Shown: positions 1-7,299 of the stretch, in pieces
Layout of the letters: the number at the start of each line of letters is the position of its first letter
Numbering within the stretch: position 1 is the stretch's first letter
Assembly: GCA_964589375.1 (NCBI GenBank)
Contig: CAZPSA010000023.1
Coordinates: 1 to 16,495 of the forward strand
DNA length: 16,495 nt
Direction of reading: 5' to 3'
DNA from: CAG-533 sp964589375
GTDB lineage: Bacteria; Bacillota_I; Bacilli_A; RF39; UBA660
Notes under the pieces: generated by a model
Told to the model about the DNA's origin: nothing
The model's input: the letters and a program-made list of their open reading frames with translations, nothing else
Database searches by the model: none
Translations under genes and position numbers: made by a program

Positions 1-77
1 GAATGAATGAAATGCAAGAAAAAGGACTTATTGCTAGAAAAAACGGAAAACGAAACGGAGAATGGGTAATTTTATAA
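1..77 (+). CDS. 3' end of a gene, winged-helix-like C-terminus (partial)
   Basis: An open frame runs in from the left edge and stops at TAA 75-77. The visible tail reads MNEMQEKGLIARKNGKRNG then EWVIL. A pattern of 'KGLI-R-x-G-x-(K/R)-x-G-x-W' at the very end of a protein is common in the final winged-helix of ATP-binding AlbA/Schlafen-type regulators and of some Fic proteins, where the hairpin wing precedes the terminus. That assignment rests on fewer than 30 residues and is only suggestive. The ATG at position 3 is probably internal, because no ribosome binding site can be judged there. The gene points towards the minus-strand DUF3006 gene, so the two are convergent. Confidence 0.45.
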   Translation, partial: MNEMQEKGLIARKNGKRNGEWVIL

Positions 78-114
78 AAATAATTTGGCGTCAAAATTGC
101 TGTGAACCATAATT

Positions 115-172
115 AGGAGACATCATGGTACATTCTTAACTATTTGGATGATGAATAATCGCTCCTTTTTAT
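115..172 (+). terminator. possible terminator after the left-edge gene
   Basis: AGGAG-A-CATCAT at 115-126 can pair with ATGATG at 148-153 and CTCCT at 162-166, and a T-rich run TTTTTATT follows at once. The right side carries an 8-base bulge against a single base on the left and the loop is about 21 bases, so the hairpin is imperfect. The position, shortly after the plus-strand stop at 77, fits a terminator. Confidence 0.3.
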
Positions 173-213
173 TGTTAAATTCAAAGTGGTTTTAACTATT
201 TCATTTCTTAAAT

Positions 214-411
214 TTAATCCTCAAAAGCTTTATTCATTAATTTTTGGATATGCTTTTTTCTTTCGATAGTTGCGTTTTTATCGATTTCAATTTTAATAAT
301 ATCGCCTTCCTTAGCGTTCGGAATTAGTACTTTAGGAATGTCGACACATATTCCAGTATCAATTTCAACCACAACATAGTCTTTTTCAATTCGATCAATA
401 ATTGCTTTCAT
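214..411 (-). CDS. DUF3006 family small protein
   Basis: This is a 65-residue soluble protein beginning MKAIIDRIEKDYVVVEIDTG, followed by a 'V-x-I-P-K-x-L-I-P' strand, an 'EGDII' turn and a charged C-terminal helix ending KAFED. Size and layout match the DUF3006 family, whose members are small all-beta proteins often encoded beside, or fused to, ComEC-like metallo-beta-lactamase proteins; no biochemical function is established. Here it starts 19 bases after the stop of such a hydrolase on the same strand, so co-transcription and a joint role are likely. The ATG at 409-411 is preceded by GGAAG at a workable distance. No convincing terminator follows it on the minus strand. Confidence 0.8.
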   Translation of the reverse strand: MKAIIDRIEKDYVVVEIDTGICVDIPKVLIPNAKEGDIIKIEIDKNATIERKKHIQKLMNKAFED

Positions 412-430
412 TTTTTATTTCTTCCTTTCA

Positions 431-1339
431 TTATTTATCGGTATTTATACTTAATGTATAACCATTTGATGTAACCGTAATATTTCCGTTTAAATCAGTT
501 CTATAAATTTTGGCTCCGGCTGCACTCCATCTTTCTATGATTGTTTGTTTAGGATGGTCATATTTATTATTGTTTCCTACCATTACTATAGCATATTGAG
601 GATTAACCTTATTTACAAAAGACTGACCTGATGATGTGTCGCTTCCATGATGTCCTATTTTAATTACGTCAGCGGAAACATCTGCAACTATATCATTTTC
701 GCTTTGGGTTTCGGCATCTCCCATAAATAAAAATTTTCTTTCTTTGTATGTAATTTTTAAGACAGCTGAATTATTATTTAAACTGCTATATTCTTTTGTG
801 GGAGCAATAAAATTAATACTTAAATTTTCATTATTTAAGATATTTGTTTGGGAATTTGCAGTTGTAATTTTTAAGCCTTTTTGTAAGATAATATTTAGTA
901 AATTTTCATAAGTTTTACTATTGCTGCTTACTTTGGGCATATATATTTTTTCAATAGAAAAATTATTTATAATATGTGCTAAACCACCAATGTGGTCTGT
1001 ATGAGGGTGAGTTCCAATTAGATAATCTATTTTGTCATAGTTTAGAGCTTTTATATAATTTGTGATTATTTCTCCTTTTGAAGCTTCTCCTGCATCAATT
1101 AACATAGTTTGACTATTAGGTAATTCAATAAATATTGCATCGCCTTGATCAACATCAATATAATGAATTTTTAAAAGATTACTAGTTATTTCTGAGTTTG
1201 TATTTTGCCCGCTTGTTTCATTGTTAGGGGTGTAAGAATTATTTCTGTTTATTGACAAGAATGTTATTAAACAAAGAATTAGGGCTATAAAAATTTGTAA
1301 TATGCTATTAACTTTTGTTTTAAAAGATGTTTTTTTCAT
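431..1339 (-). CDS. exported ComEC-like metallo-beta-lactamase-fold hydrolase
   Basis: A 302-residue protein. Residues 11-29 form a hydrophobic segment after a lysine-rich start (MKKTSFKTK), so it is a signal peptide or N-terminal anchor and the enzyme acts outside the membrane. An Asn/Ser/Thr-rich linker (about 31-52) leads into one metallo-beta-lactamase domain. The metal ligands are recognisable: HPHTDH at 111-116, the FMGDAE aspartate D208, GHHGS at 229-233 and the late YDHP histidine H262. This is the pattern of the C-terminal domain of ComEC/Rec2, the DNA-uptake channel, where it is thought to degrade the non-transported strand, but the membrane channel part is absent. A stand-alone secreted nuclease or phosphodiesterase role is plausible but inferred. 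The downstream DUF3006 gene follows after 19 bases. The ATG at 1337-1339 has GGAAG about 12 bases upstream. Confidence 0.85.
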   Translation of the reverse strand: MKKTSFKTKVNSILQIFIALILCLITFLSINRNNSYTPNNETSGQNTNSEITSNLLKIHYIDVDQGDAIFIELPNSQTMLIDAGEASKGEIITNYIKALNYDKIDYLIGTHPHTDHIGGLAHIINNFSIEKIYMPKVSSNSKTYENLLNIILQKGLKITTANSQTNILNNENLSINFIAPTKEYSSLNNNSAVLKITYKERKFLFMGDAETQSENDIVADVSADVIKIGHHGSDTSSGQSFVNKVNPQYAIVMVGNNNKYDHPKQTIIERWSAAGAKIYRTDLNGNITVTSNGYTLSINTDK

Positions 1340-1526
1340 TTATATCTTTACTTCCTTACTAATAAATATAAAATTTTAATATTGTAATTATTTATAATTT
1401 GTAATTTAATTATACAATATAATATAATTTTTGAAAATTATTCTTAAAGCAAAACATTTTAATAAATGGTATTATAGTAAATATAAGTAAAAATTATTAT
1501 ATAATAAGAAAAATTAGAGGTTTAAA

Positions 1527-1970
1527 ATGAATAGTAATAAGTATGAAAAATTTAAAAATAATAATTTGCCAACTCCATTTTGGAATGAAGAACGGCAGAT
1601 TTTGGAGTATGTATACTATGAAAAATCAAAAAATCAGGGAAAAACTTTAACTGTTAGTACAAACTTAGCGGAATGTTTGGGGGATATTTCCTTAATTGGG
1701 CTTTATTTTCCTTTTACCTATACGATTAAAATAGATCATTTTATTGAGAAAACAATTAATGGTCATGCGCATTTTTTTAATGATGTTCTTAAAGTGCTAT
1801 ATGATTATCCAGAAAGTTTTAAAATTATGAAAAATGATGAAAGTTATTATAGCGCACAAGAATTAGAATTTATTAAAAGAGTGCAGGAATATTTGTTGCA
1901 GTTAGGCTTAAAAGATTTGCGAAAAACAAAATTTGCTCGTTCTAGATATAAAAGTTGTAAACGAAAATGA
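1527..1970 (+). CDS. hypothetical protein, 147 residues
   Basis: I do not recognise this protein. It is soluble in appearance, with no signal peptide or membrane span. The N-terminal half has a WNEERQILEYVYY segment and an aromatic-rich stretch (GLYFPFTYTIKIDHF, about residues 58-72). The middle is helical (FFNDVLKVLYDYPESF), followed by a helical 'AQELEFIKRVQEYLLQLGL' region. The last 14 residues are strongly basic (RKTKFARSRYKSCKRK), which could bind nucleic acid. An AGAGG ribosome binding site lies 8 bases before the ATG. It is divergent from the hydrolase gene, with 187 very AT-rich bases between them that must hold both promoters. It stops with TGA, so TGA is not a sense codon here. Confidence 0.7.
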   Translation: MNSNKYEKFKNNNLPTPFWNEERQILEYVYYEKSKNQGKTLTVSTNLAECLGDISLIGLYFPFTYTIKIDHFIEKTINGHAHFFNDVLKVLYDYPESFKIMKNDESYYSAQELEFIKRVQEYLLQLGLKDLRKTKFARSRYKSCKRK

Positions 1971-2032
1971 TTATATTTAAAATATGAGTAGTCATATAAT
2001 AATTGATGAACTATTATTAAAATATTGTTGAA

Positions 2033-2058
2033 TAAAAAAATATCACTTATTAGTGATA
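2033..2058 (-). terminator. hairpin terminator of the carD-type gene
   Basis: The palindrome TATCACT-TATT-AGTGATA at 2041-2058 forms a perfect 7-bp stem with a 4-base loop. Read on the minus strand it runs directly into seven T (2040 down to 2034) followed by ATT. This is a classical intrinsic terminator lying 68 bases downstream of the stop codon at 2126. On the plus strand the hairpin is followed by A-rich sequence, so it would not terminate well in that direction. Confidence 0.7.
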
Positions 2059-2125
2059 AATATAGAAAAAAATAAACCGATTGATCATCTAAAAATTATT
2101 TGTTATTTTAAAATAATGATGCTTG

Positions 2126-2611
2126 TTAGCTATTTGCTTTCTTTGTTATATATTCTTTTACTTCTTCTGGGGAAATACTTAGAGCAATTGCAAGTTCATT
2201 ATATAAATATTTTTCCGCAAGTTTAAAATATGTATTATCTTTTTCACTAATTTTTTTCTTGTTATTTAGACGATTTTCGTTTCTTAAATAGGCGGTTTTA
2301 ATAATTTTAATGAGATTTTCGTGGTTTTGTGAGTTTAATAGTTCTTTATAATCATTATCAAGACTTTTTTCATTTATGTTATCAAGTGGCATTATTGAAG
2401 CAACTTTATTAATAAGATCGGTTGCTTGTTTTTTGCTAATAATATTTCGTAAAAGTGCTTTTTCATTTTCAACTGGAATGCTTATAATTAATGATTTATC
2501 ATCAACTGGCGACATAACATAAGATGATTTGTTGGTAATTTCATTGGTTTTAATCTTATTAATAATGCAAATATCATGATTATATACGACATAGTCATTT
2601 ATTTTGTACAT
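2126..2611 (-). CDS. CarD/CdnL family transcription regulator
   Basis: A 161-residue protein of typical family length. Residues 1 to about 60 match the CarD/TRCF RNA polymerase-interacting domain: Y-x-I-x-D-Y-V-V-Y at the start, an 'ICIINKI' strand, 'SSYVMSPVDDKSLIISIPVEN' and then an 'LLRNIIS' turn. The rest is the all-helical C-terminal domain, rich in Lys and Asn, ending YITKKANS. CarD proteins bind the RNA polymerase beta subunit and stabilise open promoter complexes, especially at rRNA and growth-related promoters. The gene is monocistronic, with a strong AAGGAGG ribosome binding site, its own promoter and its own terminator. An inverted repeat over the promoter -35 region suggests it may be regulated. 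Confidence 0.88.
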   Translation of the reverse strand: MYKINDYVVYNHDICIINKIKTNEITNKSSYVMSPVDDKSLIISIPVENEKALLRNIISKKQATDLINKVASIMPLDNINEKSLDNDYKELLNSQNHENLIKIIKTAYLRNENRLNNKKKISEKDNTYFKLAEKYLYNELAIALSISPEEVKEYITKKANS

Positions 2612-2636
2612 CTTTTCCTCCTTGAGATACTTTGAT

Positions 2637-2666
2637 ATTTTAACAAAATTTTCTTAAAAATGTAAG
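2637..2666 (-). promoter_or_regulatory. promoter of the carD-type gene with overlapping inverted repeat
   Basis: On the minus strand a -10 TAAAAT (2637-2642) carries an extended TG one base upstream, and CTTACA (2661-2666) lies 18 bases further up as the -35. The arms TTTTCTT (2649-2655) and AAGAAAA (2664-2670) form an inverted repeat with an 8-base spacer that covers the -35 element, a possible operator. The predicted leader of roughly 20 bases contains the AAGGAGG site. Confidence 0.5.
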
Positions 2667-2719
2667 AAAAAATTTTAATTAGTTTGATTTATGATGGAAC
2701 ATATATAATAAAGTTGAGG

Positions 2720-2748
2720 TTTACTTTAATCTTAGTTTTTATTATAAT
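2720..2748 (+). promoter_or_regulatory. promoter of the 54-residue membrane protein
   Basis: A perfect -10 TATAAT (2743-2748) has TTTACT (2720-2725) 17 bases upstream as a 4/6 -35 element. Only six bases separate the -10 from the ATG at 2755, so transcription would begin at or next to the start codon and no ribosome binding site would be in the message. Confidence 0.5.
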
Positions 2749-2754
2749 TTTAGT

Positions 2755-2919
2755 ATGAATAAAAAAGATTTAATAAAAGAATTGATAATTGATATTGTTT
2801 TTGTATTATGTATAATCGGACTGTCTATAATTGTTTCTAAAAAGATTTATCATAATATTGATGAAATAAATAATAATCTGGGTGAAGATAATGTAATTAA
2901 TAATGATTTGAAAAGATGA
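2755..2919 (+). CDS. small single-span membrane protein, 54 residues
   Basis: The frame reads MNKKDLIKELIIDIVFVLCI, then IGLSIIVSKKIYHNIDEINN and an acidic, Asn-rich tail ending NDLKR. Residues 9-28 are a strongly hydrophobic span flanked by Lys on both sides; the C-terminal half is polar. I recognise no family. Support for a real gene comes from the membrane-protein-like layout and a good promoter placed exactly for a leaderless start; no ribosome binding site is visible. It lies between the divergent carD-type gene and the acyl-CoA synthetase gene, 65 bases before the latter, and could share its transcript. The alternative is a chance AT-rich frame. Confidence 0.5.
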   Translation: MNKKDLIKELIIDIVFVLCIIGLSIIVSKKIYHNIDEINNNLGEDNVINNDLKR

Positions 2920-2984
2920 AGCATTTATAAAGTGGATTTATAGTGGTAAAATTATAATAAATAAGAGAAGAGGTCATATATAAT

Positions 2985-4709
2985 ATGGGTGTAGTAAATC
3001 AATATATTAATAAATTAATGAATTTTTTAAAGATAGATGTTGTTAATCCTGATAAACCATGGGTAAAATATTATAAGAATATTCCAGAACATTTGAATTA
3101 TGATACTGGTAGTATTTATGATGCTTTAAATAAGACTGCATTAATGTATCCTAAAAATATTTCTTGTAGGTATTTTGGCAAGGAAATTACTTTTAAAGGT
3201 TTTATGAAAAGAATTGATAAGTATGCGAGTGCTTTGAAACAGTTTGATGTTGTTGAAAATGAATGTGTTACGTTGTGTTTGCCAAATACACCAGAGGCTT
3301 TTGCTTTGTTTTATGCGATAAATAAGATTGGAGCAATTGCTAATATTGTTCATCCTTTATCTTCAACGGCAGATATTGAAAGAGCATTAAAAGAGACAAA
3401 TAGTGAAGTTTTATTTGTTTCTGATGTAAGTATGCCAAAAGCAAAGGATATAAAAGTGAAGCATTTTGTTATGGTTCCTACTAATTATAGTTTTAAAGGT
3501 ATTCTTAAATGGGGGTATAATATTAAGGAAGCAGCTAACTTAAAATTAGATGGGGATAAGATTAGTTTTGCGGAGTTCTTAGCGGTAAGCACAATAGATA
3601 GTGGTTATGTAAAAAGGGACGCTAAAGATCCAGCTGCAATAATATATAGTGGTGGTACAACGGGCAAACCTAAAGGAATAATTATTTCTAATTTAAATTT
3701 TAATGCAATGGCACTTCAAACACGAACTGTGTGCGATGAAATAAAACCAGGGAATTCGGTATTAGCTGCATTACCTATTTTTCATGTATTTGGGCTTGCT
3801 TTGTGTTGTCATACTTGTTTAGTTGCGGGAATGACTTGCATTATAGTACCTAGATTAAATACGAAAGCAATTAATTCTGAATTAAAGAAATATAAACCTA
3901 ATATTTATCCAGCGGTTCCTTCTTTATTAAAGCTATCTTTAAATGGAATTAATCCGGGAAAAAATGCTTTTAAAGATATAAAGATGGTAGTAGTAGGAGG
4001 AGATTATTTATCGCCCCAATTGAAAGCAGATTATGAAAAATTTATGAGGGAATGTGGTAGTAATGCTGTTGTAAAAGTCGGGTATGGTTTGTCTGAGGCA
4101 ACAGGATTTAGTACATGTACTGCAGAGATGGAAGAAAAAGACGTTATTTTTGGTACGTTGGGAATTCCTAATCCGGATATGGATATTAAAATTTTTGAAG
4201 TAAATAGTGATATTGAAAAGCCAGTTAATGATATTGGCGAAATATGTGTGAGTGGGCCGACTGTTATGATGGGCTATATAAATGAAAGCGAAGAAACTAA
4301 AAAAACATTAGTATTACATAGTGATGGGAAGATATGGCTTCATACTGGTGATTTGGGTTATAGAAATGAGGATGGACAATTTTTCTATAGTTCACGCCTT
4401 AAAAGAATGATAATTACAAATGGTTATAATGTATATCCAGTGGAGTTAGAAGAGATTATTAGCAAATGTGAATACGTTAAATCTTGTACTGTTGTTGGAA
4501 TACCGCATAAGACAAAAGGACAAACCCCGAAAGCAGTTATTGTTTTAAAGGATGGCGTAGAAGAAAATATTGAAATTAGAAGTAAAGTTAGGAAATATTG
4601 CAAAGATAATTTAGCAAATTACGCAGTTCCAACCGAGTTTGAGTATCGTAAAACTTTACCGGTTACGGCGGTGGGGAAAGTAGCATATCGTGATTTAGAA
4701 AAGAAATAA
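2985..4709 (+). CDS. acyl-CoA synthetase (AMP-forming), adenylate-forming enzyme
   Basis: A 574-residue ANL-superfamily enzyme of normal length for acyl-CoA ligases. It would activate a carboxylic acid, probably a fatty acid, to an acyl-adenylate and then a CoA thioester in the cytoplasm. The phosphate-binding loop YSGGTTGKPKG is at 221-231, the adenine/aromatic motif YGLSEATG at 367-374 and the ribose-binding TGD at 454-456. The hinge region RLKRMIITNGYNVYPVE lies at 471-487, and the C-terminal catalytic lysine is K565 in the VGKV motif. Every core motif is present, so the enzyme should be active. No signal peptide or carrier domain is seen. An AGAGG ribosome binding site is about 11 bases before the ATG. 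The broken ABC exporter starts 22 bases downstream on the same strand, so the pair was probably an operon. The substrate cannot be told from sequence; a thiol-carrier ligase role is an alternative. Confidence 0.88.
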   Translation: MGVVNQYINKLMNFLKIDVVNPDKPWVKYYKNIPEHLNYDTGSIYDALNKTALMYPKNISCRYFGKEITFKGFMKRIDKYASALKQFDVVENECVTLCLPNTPEAFALFYAINKIGAIANIVHPLSSTADIERALKETNSEVLFVSDVSMPKAKDIKVKHFVMVPTNYSFKGILKWGYNIKEAANLKLDGDKISFAEFLAVSTIDSGYVKRDAKDPAAIIYSGGTTGKPKGIIISNLNFNAMALQTRTVCDEIKPGNSVLAALPIFHVFGLALCCHTCLVAGMTCIIVPRLNTKAINSELKKYKPNIYPAVPSLLKLSLNGINPGKNAFKDIKMVVVGGDYLSPQLKADYEKFMRECGSNAVVKVGYGLSEATGFSTCTAEMEEKDVIFGTLGIPNPDMDIKIFEVNSDIEKPVNDIGEICVSGPTVMMGYINESEETKKTLVLHSDGKIWLHTGDLGYRNEDGQFFYSSRLKRMIITNGYNVYPVELEEIISKCEYVKSCTVVGIPHKTKGQTPKAVIVLKDGVEENIEIRSKVRKYCKDNLANYAVPTEFEYRKTLPVTAVGKVAYRDLEKK

Positions 4710-5000
4710 TAATAATTATGGTAGTGTGAAAATGAAGAATTTTATTCAAAATGTTAAAATTATTTATAAATTTACTGAAAATGGAAAAAGCAAATTAATT
4801 AAATTGATGTTATTTAATTTGCTTTTTTTTGCGTTAGTTTAGCGGTGCCAACAGTGGCGGCAAAGATAATAGTTTTACTTACGAGTAATCAATTGTATCA
4901 GTTAATGTTGTTTGCAATTCTTTTGTTTTTGCTAGAAAACACTCGTAATTTCGCGGGATATTTTTATAGAACTTATTAGCAGAATTTTTTTAGAGAAATT

Positions 5001-5858
5001 GTGTCAGAATTACAATATCAATTATGTAGAGAAACTTTGAAATTAGAAAATAAAGTAATTGATAATAATAGTTCTGAGGCATTTATTCAAAGAATTAATG
5101 ATGATACAAGTTGTCTTGCGGATATTTTTGCAATAATTAGTAATTACCTATTGGATATTATGATTAATGTGGGATATTTTTTGGCAATATTTATTATTAG
5201 TAAAGTAGTTTTTGTCTTGTCTTTGACTTTTACGTTTTTAATATATCGTTTATATTTGAAAAGAGAAAATAGTCTTGAAGCTGTAGAAAAAGAAACCGGG
5301 CAGAAGAAAGAAAAATTGACCGGCTTAACGGGAGAACTTGTTCGTGGTATTCGAGATGTAAAGATGCTTAATATCGAAAAAGGTTTTTTAATAAAAGTAC
5401 GAAAAAGTATTCATGAGCTAGATGAAAAACGAGGAATATTATTTTATTTTAGACGATTATATAATTTAGTTGGTGGTTTTTTATTAGATTTATATGATTT
5501 AGTATTAATTTTTTCCCTGGTTATGTTGATAAAATCTGATGTATTAACAATTAGTAGTGCTCTTGTTTTAAATAATTATGCGGCAAGAGTAAGTCAGTTT
5601 GGAGTAACAATTGATAATTTAATAGAGAAAATAAAATCTTTTAATATTTCCGCAGAGAGATTATTTTCAATTATTAGTGGGATAGGTTTTGAAAAAGAAA
5701 GCTTTGGAGATATTAATTTGAAGAATATAAATGGTGATTTTGAATTTAATAATGTATCATTTTCTTATGATAAGAATATTGTTTTAAAGGATTTAAGTTT
5801 TAATGTTAAGGCTAATGAGACTGTTGCGTTTGTCGGTAAAACAGGGTTGGTAAAATAA
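5001..5858 (+). pseudogene. exporter fragment: transmembrane domain up to Walker A
   Basis: This is the longest open stretch of the broken exporter, 285 residues from an internal GTG that is unlikely to be a real start. It holds the type-1 transmembrane region, including the coupling-helix segment 'AFIQRINDDTSCLADIF' and 'GELVRGIRDVKML'. The first strands of the ATPase domain follow (FNNVSFSYDKNIVLKDLSF). It ends in a truncated Walker A, GKTGLVK and then a stop. Without the upstream helices and the ATPase core it cannot function alone. Confidence 0.7.
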
Positions 5859-6457
5859 CTATTTTTAATTTATTATGTAAGATGTACGATTTTTATGAGG
5901 GAACTATTAAAATAGATGGTTATGATATCAAGCAGCTTTCTAAGGATACAATAAGAGGCAATATAACTATAATTAGTCAAAACCCATATATTTTTCACAT
6001 GAGTATTAAAGATAATTTAAGGTTAGTAAAACCTAGTTTGACTAAAAAAGAAATGGTAGAAGCTTGTAAGGCGGCTTGTTTACATGATTTTATTATGACT
6101 TTACCAGACCAATATAACACAATAATTGGTGAAGGTGGTATTGATCTATCTGGAGGGCAAAAACAAAGATTAGCGATTGCCAGAGCATTAGTTCAAAAAA
6201 ACGAGATAATACTTTTTGATGAGGCTACTTCAGCTTTAGATAATGAAACTAAAAAAAATATTCAAATTGCGATTGATAATATGAAAAATGAATATACTTT
6301 TTTAATTATAGCGCATCGTTTATCCACAATTATAAATGCTGATCGAATTTTATTGTTGGAAGATGGTAAAATTAAAGCAAGTGGCAGCCATGAAGAATTA
6401 TTAAGAAATTCCCTGGAATATAAATTGTCATATGAAACGGAAATATTGCAAAAATAA
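5849..6457 (+). pseudogene. exporter fragment: ABC ATPase domain
   Basis: After the frameshift the frame continues GKITIFNLLCKMYDFYEG; the first Met is at 5882. The remaining ATPase landmarks are intact: Q-loop ISQNP, signature LSGGQKQR, Walker B EIILFDEA followed by the D-loop SALD, and the H-loop histidine in IIAHRLS. Starting from the internal ATG the fragment has no Walker A lysine, so it would not bind ATP normally. No ribosome binding site of quality precedes 5882. Confidence 0.7.
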
Positions 6458-6500
6458 TAATAAAATACTTTAAGTTACTTATAATATAATAAGGAGAAAT

Positions 6501-6935
6501 ATGAAGAAATTTATTATATTGTTAATTGTAACTTTTTTAATTGGTGTAGCACCGTCATTAATATTTGGCAGCAGTACGGGAAGTTTGTTGCTCCCTAAGT
6601 TTTATCCACCTAAAATGGTTTTTCCGATAGTATGGAGTATTTTGTATTTACTTATGGTAATTTCATTATTTGTTGCAACCAAAAGAACAGACAAACCATA
6701 TAAAATATATTTTGAACAGCTAATTGTAAATTCTTTATGGACAGTATTGTTTTTTGGCTTAAAGTGGCGATTACTTTCATTTATTTGGATCTTATTACTT
6801 ATTTTCTTGGTTGTAAAAATGATAATAGCATTTTATAAAGAAAATAAGGTGGCTGGACTTTTGCAGATTTTTTATATTGGTTGGTTAATAATAGCAGCAT
6901 ATTTAAATTTAGCAATTTTTATATTAAATAGATAA
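6501..6935 (+). CDS. tspO: TspO/MBR family membrane protein
   Basis: A 144-residue, five-helix membrane protein close to the usual family length of about 150-160. Family landmarks are the loop 'FYPPKMVFPIVWSILYLLM' (34-52), the helix with NSLWTVLFFGLKWR (77-90), and the last helix with 'YIGWLIIAAYLNLAIFILN' (125-143). TspO proteins bind porphyrins and tetrapyrroles and are linked to stress or haem-related signalling; the role in fermentative low-GC bacteria is unclear. An AAGGAG ribosome binding site lies 5 bases before the ATG. TATAAT at 6480-6485 is a candidate -10 without a clear -35, so read-through from upstream is also possible. The gene is intact although the adjacent exporter is decayed. 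Confidence 0.87.
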   Translation: MKKFIILLIVTFLIGVAPSLIFGSSTGSLLLPKFYPPKMVFPIVWSILYLLMVISLFVATKRTDKPYKIYFEQLIVNSLWTVLFFGLKWRLLSFIWILLLIFLVVKMIIAFYKENKVAGLLQIFYIGWLIIAAYLNLAIFILNR

Positions 6936-6985
6936 TTACAGGGTTAAATTGCAAAATATTACAAATAATAAAATAGGTGTTTTAA

Positions 6986-7297
6986 ATGAAGCAGTATTTT
7001 ATTATTTTTATTTTATGTTTATTTGTAATTTTAAATATTAAAGAAAGTTTTAGTTATCAAAATGAAAGAGTTATTTATCCCGTAGAGGTAACAAGTAAAA
7101 ATTTGAGTGAATATGTTAAAGAGCTTTCATTTGAAATAGTTTATTTTTGTTCTTATGATAAGTGTTACCAAAAAAAAGAAAAAAGCATTATTGGGGCAAT
7201 AAATAGTTTTAAAGCTATTTATGATAAAACTTTAAGTGAGGATGATAGAGTAATTATTGAGGCTAAAGGTTATCCGATTACTAAAATAGGCTATTAA
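6986..7297 (+). CDS. small secreted or anchored protein, 103 residues
   Basis: I do not recognise a family. Residues 1-23 are a clear signal peptide or N-terminal anchor (MKQYFIIFILCLFVILNIKE). The roughly 80-residue exported part contains two cysteines, C55 and C60 in the CSYDKC spacing, which could form a disulfide or bind metal. The end is a short strand-rich segment (RVIIEAKGYPITKIGY). AGGTG about 9 bases before the ATG is a fair ribosome binding site. The gene follows tspO after about 50 bases on the same strand and converges with the helicase gene, with just two bases between the stop codons and no clear GC-containing terminator. Confidence 0.6.
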   Translation: MKQYFIIFILCLFVILNIKESFSYQNERVIYPVEVTSKNLSEYVKELSFEIVYFCSYDKCYQKKEKSIIGAINSFKAIYDKTLSEDDRVIIEAKGYPITKIGY

Positions 7298-7299
7298 AT

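Larger units (their letters stand above)
4732..6457 (+). pseudogene. ABC exporter (fused transmembrane and ATPase domains), inactivated
   Basis: Joining three frames gives one type-1 ABC exporter half-transporter of about 575 residues, the normal family length. Three lesions break it. First, the T8 run at 4823-4830 is one T short of the continuing frame, so the ATG frame stops at TAG 4840. Second, an in-frame TAG at 4977-4979 lies between TAT and CAG. Third, one base is missing at about 5847, inside Walker A: GKTG is followed by LVK-stop where a small residue plus GK is expected. The rest of the protein, including signature, Walker B and H-loop, is well preserved, so decay looks recent. It follows the acyl-CoA synthetase by 22 bases with only a poor ribosome binding site. 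Sequencing error could explain the homopolymer lesion but hardly all three. Confidence 0.8.

Noticed and set aside
1960..1990. Alternative genetic code with TGA as Trp
   Set aside because: TGA at 1968 and 2917 ends sensible genes, and Trp is encoded by TGG throughout.
2103..2116. Palindrome TTATTTTAAAATAA near the carD-type stop
   Set aside because: Only A/T and with no loop; expected by chance at this composition.
3141..3353. Minus-strand open frame inside the acyl-CoA synthetase gene
   Set aside because: It lies wholly within a well-supported gene and shows no family features or ribosome binding site; shadow frame.
4823..5858. Programmed frameshifting in the ABC exporter
   Set aside because: Slippage could mend the T8 site, but the in-frame TAG at 4977 remains, and even with a slip the Walker A motif would lack its glycine before the lysine. 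Pseudogene is the simpler reading.
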